Assembly: GCA_963575745.1 (NCBI GenBank)
Contig: CAUYUJ010016294.1
Location: 492,157-556,156 of the forward strand
Direction: 5' to 3'
Length of the DNA stretch: 64,000 nucleotides
Source: Prorocentrum cordatum
Lineage: Eukaryota; Sar; Dinophyceae; Prorocentrales; Prorocentraceae
Shown piece by piece: positions 41,645-51,625 of this stretch (the first letter of the stretch is position 1; each line of letters begins with the position of its first letter). The notes under the pieces were generated by a model. The model was not told where the DNA came from. It worked only from the letters and a program-made list of their open reading frames with translations, and did not search any database. The position numbers and the translations under genes were made by a program.

Positions 41645-41657
41645 CGAGGCTACTCGC
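36155..41657 (+). repeat. Mini-hairpin family in ORF2 and 3' UTR (about 16 copies)
   Basis: GCGGG/CCCGC copies start at 36410 (loop GCAA), 38966 and 41592 (GAAA), and 39622 (GTCA). Compensated stems: GCGGA/TCCGC at 36155 and 36170; GCGGC/GCCGC at 37505, 37523, 37541, 37559; GCGTG/CACGC at 41056; GCGAG/CTCGC at 41625 (GAAA) and 41644 (GCTA). G-U variants at 41037 and 41072; imperfect at 37487. The copy at 41644-41657 begins at the last base of the stop codon and so is non-coding. Confidence 0.85.
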
Positions 41658-41748
41658 GCGCCCTTTCCTTGTAGGCAGCCGCTGCTGCTTAGCACTGTTT
41701 TTCCGCATAATGTAGAAGTGCGGTACCTGCTCGTCTCCCCCCCCTCCG
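41645..41748 (+). other. 3' untranslated region before the 3' LTR
   Basis: Contains the last mini-hairpin and ends in 'ctcgtctcccccccctccg' immediately before the LTR. Where a purine-rich polypurine tract is expected for plus-strand priming, this strand is pyrimidine-rich. Confidence 0.6.
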
Positions 41749-42033
41749 ACTTTAAACGGAGAAGGTTAAAGGCGAGATATAAATCGAGCATGTACCGCTG
41801 CCGTGCCTGGCTCAAGCCGGGCCCGGCCAGATATATGACTGTGCCTCACTGAGGCGCACGACTTGCATCAGAGATCGGAAAATACCTTTTCCATTGACGA
41901 TGCCCATCCTATCCTTTACTCCAGATCCCATGCTTCGTCTTGCACTCTTGCTCATGCGATATGAGCCAAAGCCTGGGATATGGCAACGCTTAAAGCGTAA
42001 CACATACCTAAGCTTACCAGCTTGTTTTCGACT
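41749..42033 (+). repeat. 3' LTR, 285 bp
   Basis: One difference from the 5' LTR. Contains the same ATG frame, which here runs into flanking DNA for 172 residues without significance. Followed by the TGTCG target duplication and the rest of the interrupted host repeat. Confidence 0.95.
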
Positions 42034-42300
42034 TGTCGTGGCATCCACAAGGTTATTCTGGGGGTGGACTTTTCGATTTCTAATCATGACAGAGCGACAG
42101 CGAATTACAATTACTCATGTCGCGGTCGTCGCGGCCTTTGGTGGGCCAAGGCGCATGCAGGCTCCCGGGCCCGCGCGGCCCAGAGCGGCATGGATCCCGG
42201 CGGGGGTGCGGGCCACGGGGGAGCACGACGACGACGAGGCCGACGATCCCGATGGCGACACCGACGAAGAAGGCGATGCTGAGTATGCTCATATGGCTCG
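42034..42300. other. Right flank: remainder of the interrupted repeat plus unassigned DNA
   Basis: Target duplication, then 'tggcatccacaagg' as in copy 1, then GC-rich sequence with no identified gene. Confidence 0.7.
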
Positions 42301-42304
42301 ACTG

Positions 42305-42445
42305 ATAATCATGCTGATGACGATGACGATGGCGATGATGCTGATGCGGATGGGGATGCGGAGGCTGATGATGATGATGCGGGTGATGACGACGACGATG
42401 ATGATAGTGTGAATGATTATAATGGTGATGATGACGATGATGCGA

Positions 42446-42495
<50 letters not shown>

Positions 42496-42560
42496 GGTGC
42501 GAATGTTGACGATGATGACGATGATGCTGATGATGATGATAATGATGAGGATGATGATGC

Positions 42561-42645
<85 letters not shown>

Positions 42646-42663
42646 GATGATGATGATGACGGC
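42305..42663. repeat. (GAT)n microsatellite
   Basis: GAT triplets with GGT and GCT interruptions. It yields poly-Asp, poly-Met and poly-Ile frames of no significance. Confidence 0.95.
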
Positions 42664-42689
42664 GTTGCTTGTGGTAATAGGTGCAGTGG

Positions 42690-44280
42690 CGACGATGATG
42701 GCAGTGCGGAGGAGCGAGGGCGTTGCGGAGTGAGGAGGGGGAGGAGGACGAGGAGGAGCGAGGAGGATTTGCGGGGAGGTGCGAGGAGGAGGAACGGGGG
42801 AGGACAAGGAGCGAGGAGGACGAGTAACGAGGAGGAGAAGAAGGGAGAAGTAAGAGCCAGGAGGAGTGAAGAGGACGAATGGGGAGGATTGATGACGAGG
42901 AGGAGTGATGATGATTCGTGTGGAGTAGGGGCGCGGTGGCTGAGTGAGGAGGACGAGTGCGAAGGAGGCGACGTGCTGAGGGAGTCGGAGGAGGAGTGGG
43001 GAGGATGGAGGGGTGAGGAGAAGGGGGAGGGGGAGAGAGGAGAAGGAAGAGCGAAGAGGAGTGAGGAGGCGGAGCGAGGAGGAATGGGGAGGAGGAGTGG
43101 TAATAAGAGATGAGGAGTGGTTCATCCCCACCGCATACATGTCGTCATCCTTTCCACCATACGATAGTTTATTATCCTTCCCTGTTCCGTCCCCCCCCCT
43201 CCTACGACCCATCTGCTCCAGCACTTTTTAACGTCATCGCACTGCTCGTTTCCGCCGTCCTACAACCCATCCACATCGGACCATGTTCTTCATCAAATTA
43301 CCCCTCATCCTTCGCGTCCCATCGCTCTTCCTCCGCCTCATACCTCCCAACCGCCCCCCTGATCCGGACATGCTTTCCTTCCAACAGTCCCACCCTCTTT
43401 CACGCAACACATCCTCACCTTTACCCCTTTTCTTTTAGTGCTTCCGTCGTTTCTACCATCCTTCCCCTTCCTACCATCCTCCGTAAGTCCCCTCACCATT
43501 CATCCTCGTATCGTTCCTTCTTCTTGTTGTTCCACGTTCTCTCCCCGTGCTTAATTGCACTCAACATCATGTTTCTCCTTCCCATCCTCATCCTTTTCTC
43601 CCCGCTGTTCCTCATCCTGCAATTCCTCACGCTTGCCATTCCATATCATCCTACCGTTATTCCTCCTTCGAGCTGCTCCCCTTCCTCTGTCTTTTCGCTC
43701 TGGCCACTACTCCGTTTCCTTATCACGCTGGTCATTGTTTTCGTCATCCCCCCTCCTGCTCATCCTCATCCGCCACCTCCTCCCGCTGCTCCTCCTATGC
43801 CACTTCATCCGCCTTTTTTATCGTTCGTCCTCATGCCAGCCTTTCTCCTCCATCATTCCATTCTTTCATTCTGTAAGTTATGATCCTCCTCGTTCTCCGC
43901 CTACCGCATGTCCGTGTCCTGACCCTAAGTGTGACCGTTTTTCTCCCATCCCGAGCCCTTCGAATTCATTTTACTGCCGTCTCTCCTCCCGCGCATTCTG
44001 ATACGCCTCCGTTTCATTCCTCTCCTCCCCCTCTCGAATACAATGTTTTCTCGTCCTTGTGCAAGTCCTCCATTTTGCCTCTCCTCCTCCTCCTCCTCCT
44101 TTTCCTGGTCCTCCTCCTCCTCCTCCTCCTCCCACTCCTCCTCCCTTTAATCCTGCTCCCTCTCGTCCTACCAGGGCCGCTCCGCCACCCTTGTGCGGCT
44201 CCTCCCTCTGACCATCGCTCCGCCCTGCCATCGTTCCCCTGGCCCCATCCTGCTGCTTCCCCCATTTGATCTCCCCCGCC
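42690..44280. repeat. Purine tract switching to pyrimidine tract
   Basis: The plus strand is GGA/GAG-rich at 42690-43110, then strongly C/T-rich to about 44280, with (TCC)n at about 44080-44155. A 257-residue plus-strand frame (43110-43883) is made of Ser, Pro, Leu and Phe and is explained by the pyrimidine bias. Confidence 0.7.
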
Positions 44281-44888
44281 ATTCACAAAGTCGACGAGCA
44301 ATGCAAGATTGCGGCAGCCGTGGCCGACTTCGACGTGATGATCGTGGACGAGCGGAGCGTCAGCTCCAAGCAGCTCGATGTGACGGAGTTGCTCCTCCAT
44401 TTCGAAGCTGATTCGATTCGGTTCTAGTTCCGGCGAATGCGTTGCCGATCCTGTCGACGAGTCGCGTCATCAGACTCGGCTCCGACGCGACCGGATTCTC
44501 CAGGAGAGCTTGCGTCACGCCGGCGAGGTGGCAAGCCGTGCATCGCGACGGCACGATCACGAGGAATCTCGTACCTGCGCTCCGCAGGCTGATCTTTCGC
44601 GAAGCTCATCTCGCTTCGCAGAATCTTCGCAGCGCGTGCAAGGCTTTGGCATCTGCCTTCGCAGGCACAAACACGCTGTGCGCCGACATGGGCGACGCCT
44701 TGATCGCGCCGGACTTCGAGAGCCCGGGCACCGAGGTAATCATCGCAGCTGTCCTGCTCGAGTGCATGGCCATCAGAGAGGCTCTGTCCGTCGAGCACTA
44801 CCTCCAGGAGATCTCGCACGCGCGCTGCACAGAGAAGAAGGCGATTGCCGGTTCCACGAAGCTCGCGAGCACGTATGGCGGCCTGTGA
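44281..44888 (+). CDS. Possible gene fragment, unrecognised
   Basis: Normal-complexity sequence between two low-complexity regions. One frame (44281-44425) reads a soluble-looking peptide including KIAAAVADFDVMIVDE before a stop. Another frame (44442-44888) gives 148 residues including LRSACKALASAFAG and EVIIAAVLLECMAIREAL and ends in TGA at 44886. The two could be exons of one gene or frameshifted remnants. A minus-strand frame of 131 residues overlaps. I do not recognise the product. Confidence 0.35.
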
Positions 44889-45316
44889 AGGGCGCTCGGA
44901 GGTGCGCGCGCCCCTGCTGGACTCGGCTCGGGTTTCGTGGTCGGGTTCGGGGTCGTCCTGGGGCGCGTTCTGGGAACCTCTCCTTGGTTTCCAGGATACG
45001 GTTTGGGGTCTCGTCTCTTGTCTGGGCTCTTGGGTGGGCTGGGCCTTCCCCGCGCGGGTTGGGTGCGCGTGGCTTCTGCGACCCGCGCGGGTCTCGGATG
45101 GCGCTCGCTCCTGTCGGTGCCTTGTCTTGGGTCCTCGTCGCCGCGTGGCCCTGGCAGGCTCCGTCGGGCTACTCGTCCGAAGCGACGAGTGCCTTGGCGG
45201 CGTAGCTTGCGAGCTGGCCGTCCTGATGTGCGGGCTGGCGGCGAGAGGCTGCCGCGGACGCGCGCTGCGCGTCGGCGGCCGAGCCTCGACGCGCCCGCCG
45301 GCGCGCCGAGGGTGGC

Positions 45317-45633
<317 letters not shown>

Positions 45634-45639
45634 AGGGGC

Positions 45640-47730
45640 GGCCAAACCGACCCCTACCAAACCATACCTTTTTTTCAAAGAAGGCGGAAGTGCGCAAACA
45701 CAGGGAGCGAATGAGATCCTTCCTGAGAGCGTCGCTCTCGCAAGACCGGGTCGCGGTCCCAGGGGCATGCGGAGAGACAACTAAATCGAGACGTTTTGGA
45801 AACCACTGCACCAGTCAAGCGCTTCGGGGACGAACATAAACGAAAGCGCCAGCGCGGGCAGAAGTCGCGACGACGGGCCGGCAGAAAGAACGACGCAAGA
45901 TAAGGAGCACGGCCCAAGGACAGTCATCGGGGAACGTCAACGGCGCATGAAATCCACGCGCTGCCTTCGAATGGCGCGACCAACGGTGGCCGGCCAGAGC
46001 GACGCGTCTGCGCTGGCACGGGCGTTTATCATTCAAAATATCATGCCTCGGCCCTGCGCTGCGTAGCGCAACTCTTTCTTAATGGGAATCAGAGCTCCAA
46101 GGTGCGCACGTGATGTCGGTGAGCCGAAACGCGCGCTGAACCTGGGCGGCTAGGAAAAAAACGCAACCACCCCCAAAACGAACATATCCCAACGAAGCAG
46201 TCGCATGCTTTGCGCGCGGTGAAGTACGACCGCCAGGGTTTGAACAGTCTTACAACATACCTGGCAAACCTTGAACGATTTCTCAAAAGTGACCGGCGCA
46301 CTCACGACACCAGAATTACAAATAAATCGTTTCGCTACTTCGGGAATTTGACAAAGGAACACCACGCTTTTTGTATTTTTGTATATGGACGAGCAAGTGA
46401 AACGTCACCCACCCTGACGCACGCATACGCGCGCAGGGATGGCGAATCGAGCCAATGATGGCCCAAAGAGACGGTCCTCCTGTGGAGGGGTTTTGACAGC
46501 GCGTGCCCGCTACATATCAGGAGCTTCGAAAGTGCACAAACAGACATATCATAGGATCCACACTTGGCTCTATCACAGAGCGCCCATGTCTGCGTTGGCA
46601 AGTATGGCTCCGGTGCCGAGCCAGGCGCATGAGTACGCACGTGCTGCGCGACCAGGCTCACGCGCCCCATGAAAGACTGCGGACGTTTCAAGGCATTGGC
46701 CACGCATCCCCACAGACGCAACACAGTACGTTGCACATATTGAGGCAATGAGTTGCAAATACTGGGAACCAATAGTATGCCTGGGTGCAACATGCCAGCA
46801 CATGCCGCACAAACCACACGTGCAACCCCCATCCCTCCATTTCCGCCTGATATCCCGTCCACATATTTTATATATCCTTCCCTCCCCTGCCGCCCCCGTT
46901 CGCCCCCCCCCCTCCCCACCCTCTCTCAACTTCCCCCTCCTCCGCCCCCCTCCTCCTCGACCCCTGGCCCAGCTCGCCCTCGCGGCGGAGTGCATTGCGC
47001 AGCGCGTCGCCAGGCGAGGGAACTAAGGGAGGGAGGGGGGAGGGGGGAGGGAGGGGGAGGGGAGAGAAGGGGGGGAAGGGAGACAGGGCGAAAGACGCAC
47101 ACAGGGAGGGGGGCGCGGGAGGGGAGCCAGAGGAGGTAGGAGAGATACGGGGGGAGCGGGGGAGGGAAGGAATGCCGGAGGCAGGGAAGGAGAGGAAGAA
47201 ACGAGGGCAAGGGCGATGCGGGCGAGGGGAGCTAATGCGAGGGGGGAGGGATGGGAGGGAAGGGGCACTAGGGAGGGAGGGGGCGAGGAAAAGCGAGGAA
47301 AGCGGGGGGAGGAAAAGAGGGCAAGGAGGAGAGACAGAGAAGGTGGGGATGTTGTGAGGACAGCGGAGAAGTGGACAGAATGGAAAGAGGGAGATGGCGA
47401 GAGGCCAAAGTGAAGAGCAAGGGAAGAGTGGCGAGGGGACGGCGAGGGAGGGAGAGACACGAAGGAGTAAGGAAGGAGGAGAGGATGGCGGCGGAGTAAC
47501 GGGGAGAAGATCGGGAAAGACCAGCCGGCCTGGACTCCCGCGGCACCTGCGACAAAACCTTGCCCTCCGCCCCCCAGCGAGGCCCAAACTGCACTCGCGC
47601 GGCTTGCGGGGGCCGCGCGACTGTCTTTCGGGGCTCGCCCTGATGAAAATTTCGAAAGTGTGGACCCGGAGCTCGTCACGGTAGGGCATCATTTCCCAGA
47701 GGTCGTAGAGTGGGTATGTCTACCAGACAT
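45640..47730. other. Unassigned region with G/C strand-skewed stretches
   Basis: Plus-strand pyrimidine-rich 46870-46960 is followed by purine-rich (GGGA)n-like sequence 47025-47510. Open frames of 192-274 residues on both strands match the skew. No gene supported. Confidence 0.4.
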
Positions 47731-47731
47731 A

Positions 47732-47834
47732 GCCATTCAAGTCTTAAGTCTTAACTTCAAGTCTTAAGTCTTAACTTCGAGTCTTAAGTCTTAACTTCAA
47801 GTCTTAAGTCTTAACTTCAAGTCTTAAGTCTACT
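47732..47834. repeat. 20-bp tandem repeat 'ttcaagtcttaagtcttaac', 5 copies
   Basis: Units are nearly identical and contain the palindrome CTTAAG. They lie about 380 bp upstream of the gene starting at 48213. Confidence 0.9.
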
Positions 47835-47870
47835 GAGCAGGCCTTAAAGTTATATGTGCTGGCACTAAAC

Positions 47871-47886
47871 ATACGTTATAACGTAT
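47871..47886. promoter_or_regulatory. Perfect 16-bp palindrome
   Basis: ATACGTTATAACGTAT, the centre of an AT-rich patch between the tandem repeat and the gene at 48213. A protein-binding role is possible but unsupported. Confidence 0.3.
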
Positions 47887-48212
47887 TTCCCCTCTTTGCG
47901 GGTGGCTGCGTTGGTTTGTTAGCGGTTGTGTCGTTCGAGATGTCCTTGCAATTTGTCGCTCGAGACTTCCTGGCGAGTTACGGGCTCTCGTCATAGGGAT
48001 TTATCGCGCGTGGGCCGTCGCTCGAGACTTCCCCAGAGAGGGGGGGCAATCGCTCGAGATATCTTTGCGAATAGCGGGCGCTCGCTCGAGACATCCTTTC
48101 AGCGTTCTCCTCCACCTCCTCCACCGTTCCACTGCGACTGCCTTTTGCCCTGCGTTCTCGCCCTCTGCAGCCGTTCTGGCCCAAGGCGCGGTGAATTGCC
48201 CGCCATTTCAAT

Positions 48213-49410
48213 ATGGCGGGCTCTCGGGAGAGATTCAACGATATTGAGAAGCTCACCGCCGCGATTGCCAAGCATGCTACGAGGCCGAATTTTTTGAGGT
48301 ACGGCACAGCCCCTGGGGAAGACAAGTTTACCAACGAATGTGTGCAGGTAGTTTTGGACCTTCACGACTTTGTGAAAGACTTGGAGGATGTATCTCCCAA
48401 CATGAGTATGACGGCGGAAGTTGCCAAGAAGGCGTGTGCGAACGTTGTCCGTGAAAAGGCTGAGGAATGGGGTTTCACTGAGGCTGCAGGCGCGTCGTGG
48501 GCACCGGATACTTCGTTGAAGATCACCTCCACGATGAAGCACCTCTACAATCCTCAGCGACAGTTCAAACTTGGCCAAAAAGTCCCCAAGTGGTTTTCGG
48601 ATCTGAAGAAAAAGCAAGGCGTGGAAGGCCCAATTGAAGAAGATTCGCAGCCTGCAGTCTCTCCCGTCCCTGCGCCGAAGTCGGCGGCGCCGAGTCCCGT
48701 TTCAGAAGTTCCTCCGGTACCAGAGATCGGCTACGACCGCCCCCAGGCCAAGGCATGGCGCAAATTTCGCCACGGCGCGACGGAGCTGAGTGAGAACGTC
48801 TTCGAGAAAGAGGGCTCGGAGTTCATGTGGGCGAAGTTCGGCGACGACGCCGAGTATGAGCTGTCGACGCTTACGGTCGAGGAGTACAGGAACCGAGGCG
48901 CGGAGGTGGTCAAGCCGAAGAGGACGTTGGTGAGCGAGAATCACAAGGGCGCGCAGCTGGAGATCAAAGAGAAGAAGCTCGATGTGCACTGGGGCATCAT
49001 TTTGGCGGTCGACGGCGCCCAGAAGTTGCAACTATCGTACTACAGGTACGACAAGGATGAGGCGCTCGAGATCATGAGACGGTTCTTGGCCGCCTACAAG
49101 AAGGGCAAAACCATCGAGCAGCTCAAAGAGATGAAAATAATAATAAAAAAAAATCATGAACACCAGCCGATGAAACGGCCAGCGGCAAGTGATGCGCCAG
49201 CAGATGGCCCTGCGGTATTCAAGCGTCCTGCAGCCGTCGCGAAGAAGCCCTCCAGGGTCGACGACGACGAGTTCGAGGGCGGCGAGGACGCGCAGGAGGA
49301 TCCCGAGGAGGACGAGGCCATGAGCCAGGAGGACGAGGCCATGCTCGAGATCGACACGGTCGAGGTCGACGGCCCCGAGGTTCGCGGCGCTGCCGAGGGC
49401 CAGCAGGAGG
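48213..49410 (+). CDS. Exon 1 of a KRPAA-motif protein gene, function unknown
   Basis: Starts at ATG 48213 within an inverted repeat (CCCGCCAT...ATGGCGGG). About 400 residues of normal complexity: a helical N-terminal part (about 1-140), a proline-rich linker, a mixed alpha/beta-looking part (about 170-310) and an acidic tail with MKRPAASDAP and FKRPAAVAKK motifs, which are frequent in dinoflagellate nuclear proteins. The frame runs on into a (CCT)n-encoded poly-Pro stretch that I take as intron, because similar KRPAA sequence followed by a stop resumes at 50575. The donor is probably in the 'caggaggcgagc' region near 49405-49415. No enzymatic domain recognised. Confidence 0.7.
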
Positions 49411-50574
49411 CGAGCTATAAACGCACATTCCGCCCTCCTCCTCCTTCTCCTCCTCCTCCCCCTCCTCCTCCTCCTCCTCCTCCTTCTCCTCCTCCTCCTC
49501 CTCCTTCTCCTCCTCCTCCTCACCTTCCTCCTCCTCCTCCTCCTCCTCCTTCTCCTCGTCCTCGTCCTCCTCCTCCTCCCTCCTCCTCCTCCTCCTCCTC
49601 CTCCTCCTCTTCCTCCTCCTCCTCCCTCTCATTCGAGCCTCGCGTTCAATCTGACGCGAATGTTCAGGGAGTGGTTTCCACTCATCCTCGTCTTGATCGA
49701 GGCCCCTCCTCCTCCTCCTCCTCCTCCTCCTCCTCCTCCTCCTGAGGTGGCTCCAAAATCGAGCGTCAATTTTGTAACGATTTTTGACGCTCCATTTTCG
49801 GCTCCTCCACCCTCCTCGGATCCTCTACCTAGATCCTCCTCCTCCTCCTCCTTGTCCTCAACTTCCTTCCCTCTCTTCCCCTTCCCTCCTCTTCCGACTC
49901 TGACTCGTCGTCGTCGTCGTCCTCCTCCTCCTCCTCATCTGCCTTCTCCTCCTCCTCCTCCCCCTCCTCCTCGTCCTCCTCCTGGGTCAGTCGGTTGGGC
50001 CCCTCCTCCTCCTCCTCCTCCTCCTCCTCCTCCTGGGTGAGTCGTTCAGATCTCATCCAGAGGGATCGAGAAGCCCGAGCGACTCACCCAGGAGAAGGAG
50101 GGGGACGAAGAGGAGGAAAGGGATGAGGAGGAGAAGGAGGAGGAGGAGGAGGAGGAGGAGGAGGGGGAGAAGAATGAGAATGAGGAGGATCAGGGGTGAA
50201 GGAGGAGAGGGTGAGGAGGAGGAGGAGGAGAAGGAGGAGGAGGAGGAGGAGGAGGAGGAGGAGGGGGGGAGGGGGAGGAGGGGCGGAGGAGGAGGTGGAG
50301 GAGGAGGAGGAGGAGAGGAGGAGGAGGAGAGAGGAGATGGAGGAGGAGATGGAGGAGGCGAAGGAGGAGGGTGAGGGTGAGGATGAGGGTGGGGGAGGCG
50401 AAGGGGGAGCCCCCCCCCCGCTGACGGAGGGGAAACGGATGGACAGAAGGCCGAAAATGGAGCGTCAAAAATCGTTACAAAATTGACGCTCGATCTTGGA
50501 GCCACCTCAGGAGGAGGAGGAGGAGGAGGAGGAGGAGGAGGAAGGAGGAGGAGGAGGAGGAGGAGGTGGAGCAG
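49411..50574 (+). repeat. Intron built as a large foldback of (CCT)n and (GGA)n
   Basis: The first half is CCT-rich and the second half GGA-rich. Two near-identical inverted copies of about 62 bp (49743-49806 and 50448-50509) contain 'gagcgtcaattttgtaacga' and its inverse, and the centre has 13-bp perfect arms (50032-50044 and 50080-50092). The intron RNA could fold into one stem of several hundred base pairs. Boundaries with the exons are approximate. Confidence 0.75.
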
Positions 50575-50773
50575 GAGGCCCCCCCGTGCCCCGAAGGACA
50601 TCGTGCTTAAGAAGCCCGCGGCCAAGAGACCCGCCGCTGCCGCGGACGACGGAGCTGGCGACGAGGACGCCGCGGAGACCGCGGAGGCGGAGACCGCGGA
50701 GCCCGCGGAGCAGGGCAGCATGCCCGCGCCCAGCGTAGGCAGTCTGTACTCGAAGTTGTTTTCGACCCAGTGA
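50575..50773 (+). CDS. Terminal exon of the KRPAA-motif gene
   Basis: Reads KDIVLKKPAAKRPAAAADD, an acidic Ala/Glu stretch and SVGSLYSKLFSTQ before TGA at 50771. The KRPAA motifs match those at the end of exon 1 and support joining the two. The acceptor is likely 'ggtggagcag' near 50573. Confidence 0.6.
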
Positions 50774-51011
50774 GGCTCAAAACATAGACTGGGCATCCCT
50801 GAGTCCGAGGGGCCAGATTGATCTCCCAAGGGCCTGTCCTCCTCCTCCTCCTCCTCCTTCTCCTCCTCCTTCTCCTCCTCCACTTCTCCCCGTTCCTCCT
50901 CCTGCCCCTCCTCCTCCTCCTCGCATCTCCCTTCCTTCTCATCCAACCCTCCTCTTCGAGGCCCTCGCAAGTTTCCTCGATAGATTCTGTCAACCGTTGT
51001 TTGCTACATCG

Positions 51012-51122
51012 CTGCTCCATCGCTGCTCCATCGCTGCACCATCGCTGCACCATCGCTGCGCCATCGCTACACCATCGCTGCACCATCGCTGCTCCCGGCT
51101 GCGCCATCGCTGCTCCATCGAT
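51012..51122. repeat. 12-bp tandem repeat 'catcgctgcacc'
   Basis: About nine units with CTCC/CACC alternation. A related array ('catcactgctcc') lies at 54955-55135, so the two arrays bracket the 51.3-54.4 kb gene. Confidence 0.9.
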
Positions 51123-51319
51123 GCCTGCTGCGGGGTCCCTCGGTAGATTCGAACGGCATTTCGACGCGCAAAATCCCATCGGGGCCTCAGCGAGGCCCCG
51201 ACTTCCAGCTAGACGGTAGCCAATCGACCACACATGGTGGAATTCTGTCGGACTTGTTTTGGGGCCGCCGCCGTTTCAGTTCGAACGGTTTGAAAAGGCT
51301 TCGAGGGTCGGCCGGTTCG

Positions 51320-51625
51320 ATGGCGTCGACGCGCAGCCCCACCGCCAGCCCAGAGCCTGGGCCTCGCGCTCGCCGCCGTCGCACGCTGTCGCCCACGCCG
51401 ATCGCCGAGCGCCAGCACGCGACCCAGCACGACAGCCAGGGCGTCGAGAACCTCGAGCGGTTCGAACCGAGCCCGATCGCGGTCGACAGCAGCAGCGAGA
51501 AGGAGAAGGGGTCGGCGGATGAGGCGAAGCCCAACAACACCTGTGAGTTCTCCTACAACTCCTCGCAGACGGGCTCCCAGAAGCCATGGCGCTGCACGCT
51601 CGACGGCCAGCCTCCAGGCGATGGC
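51320..51625 (+). CDS. Exon 1 of an unrecognised acidic-protein gene
   Basis: ATG at 51320 gives MASTRSPTASPEPG and about 100 residues, Arg/Ser/Pro-rich and then polar (NNTCEFSYNSSQTGSQKPW). Coding quality falls off at about 51625, where purine repeats begin. Taken as the first exon because the next sensible frame resumes at about 51850 in a different phase. Confidence 0.5.

Larger units (their letters stand above)
25663..42033 (+). mobile_element. Intact 16.4-kb Ty1/copia LTR retrotransposon
   Basis: Two 285-bp LTRs, a primer-binding site, two long ORFs in one frame separated by a single UGA, and a 5-bp target duplication. Domain order in ORF2 is integrase before reverse transcriptase and RNase H, which defines Ty1/copia. 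Typical copia elements are about 5 kb, so this one is roughly three times that size; the excess is Tpt1/KptA-like, RING-H2 and methyltransferase-like modules plus long disordered linkers packed with a small hairpin motif. The LTRs differ at one position, so the insertion is young and probably still mobile or recently so. It sits inside an older dispersed repeat. Ty1/copia families are known to be active in symbiodiniacean dinoflagellates; whether this subfamily is described I cannot say. Confidence 0.95.

Noticed and set aside
41894-42412. 172-residue ORF starting in the 3' LTR
   Set aside because: It is the LTR copy of the gag start running into flanking DNA and GAT repeats.
43110-43883. 257-residue ORF with hydrophobic stretches
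   Set aside because: The region is almost all pyrimidines, which forces Leu/Ser/Pro/Phe codons; no other evidence of a membrane protein.
51440-51470. Possible tRNA B-box ('ggttcgaacc')
   Set aside because: No A-box or cloverleaf could be built around it, and it lies in an exon-like reading frame.
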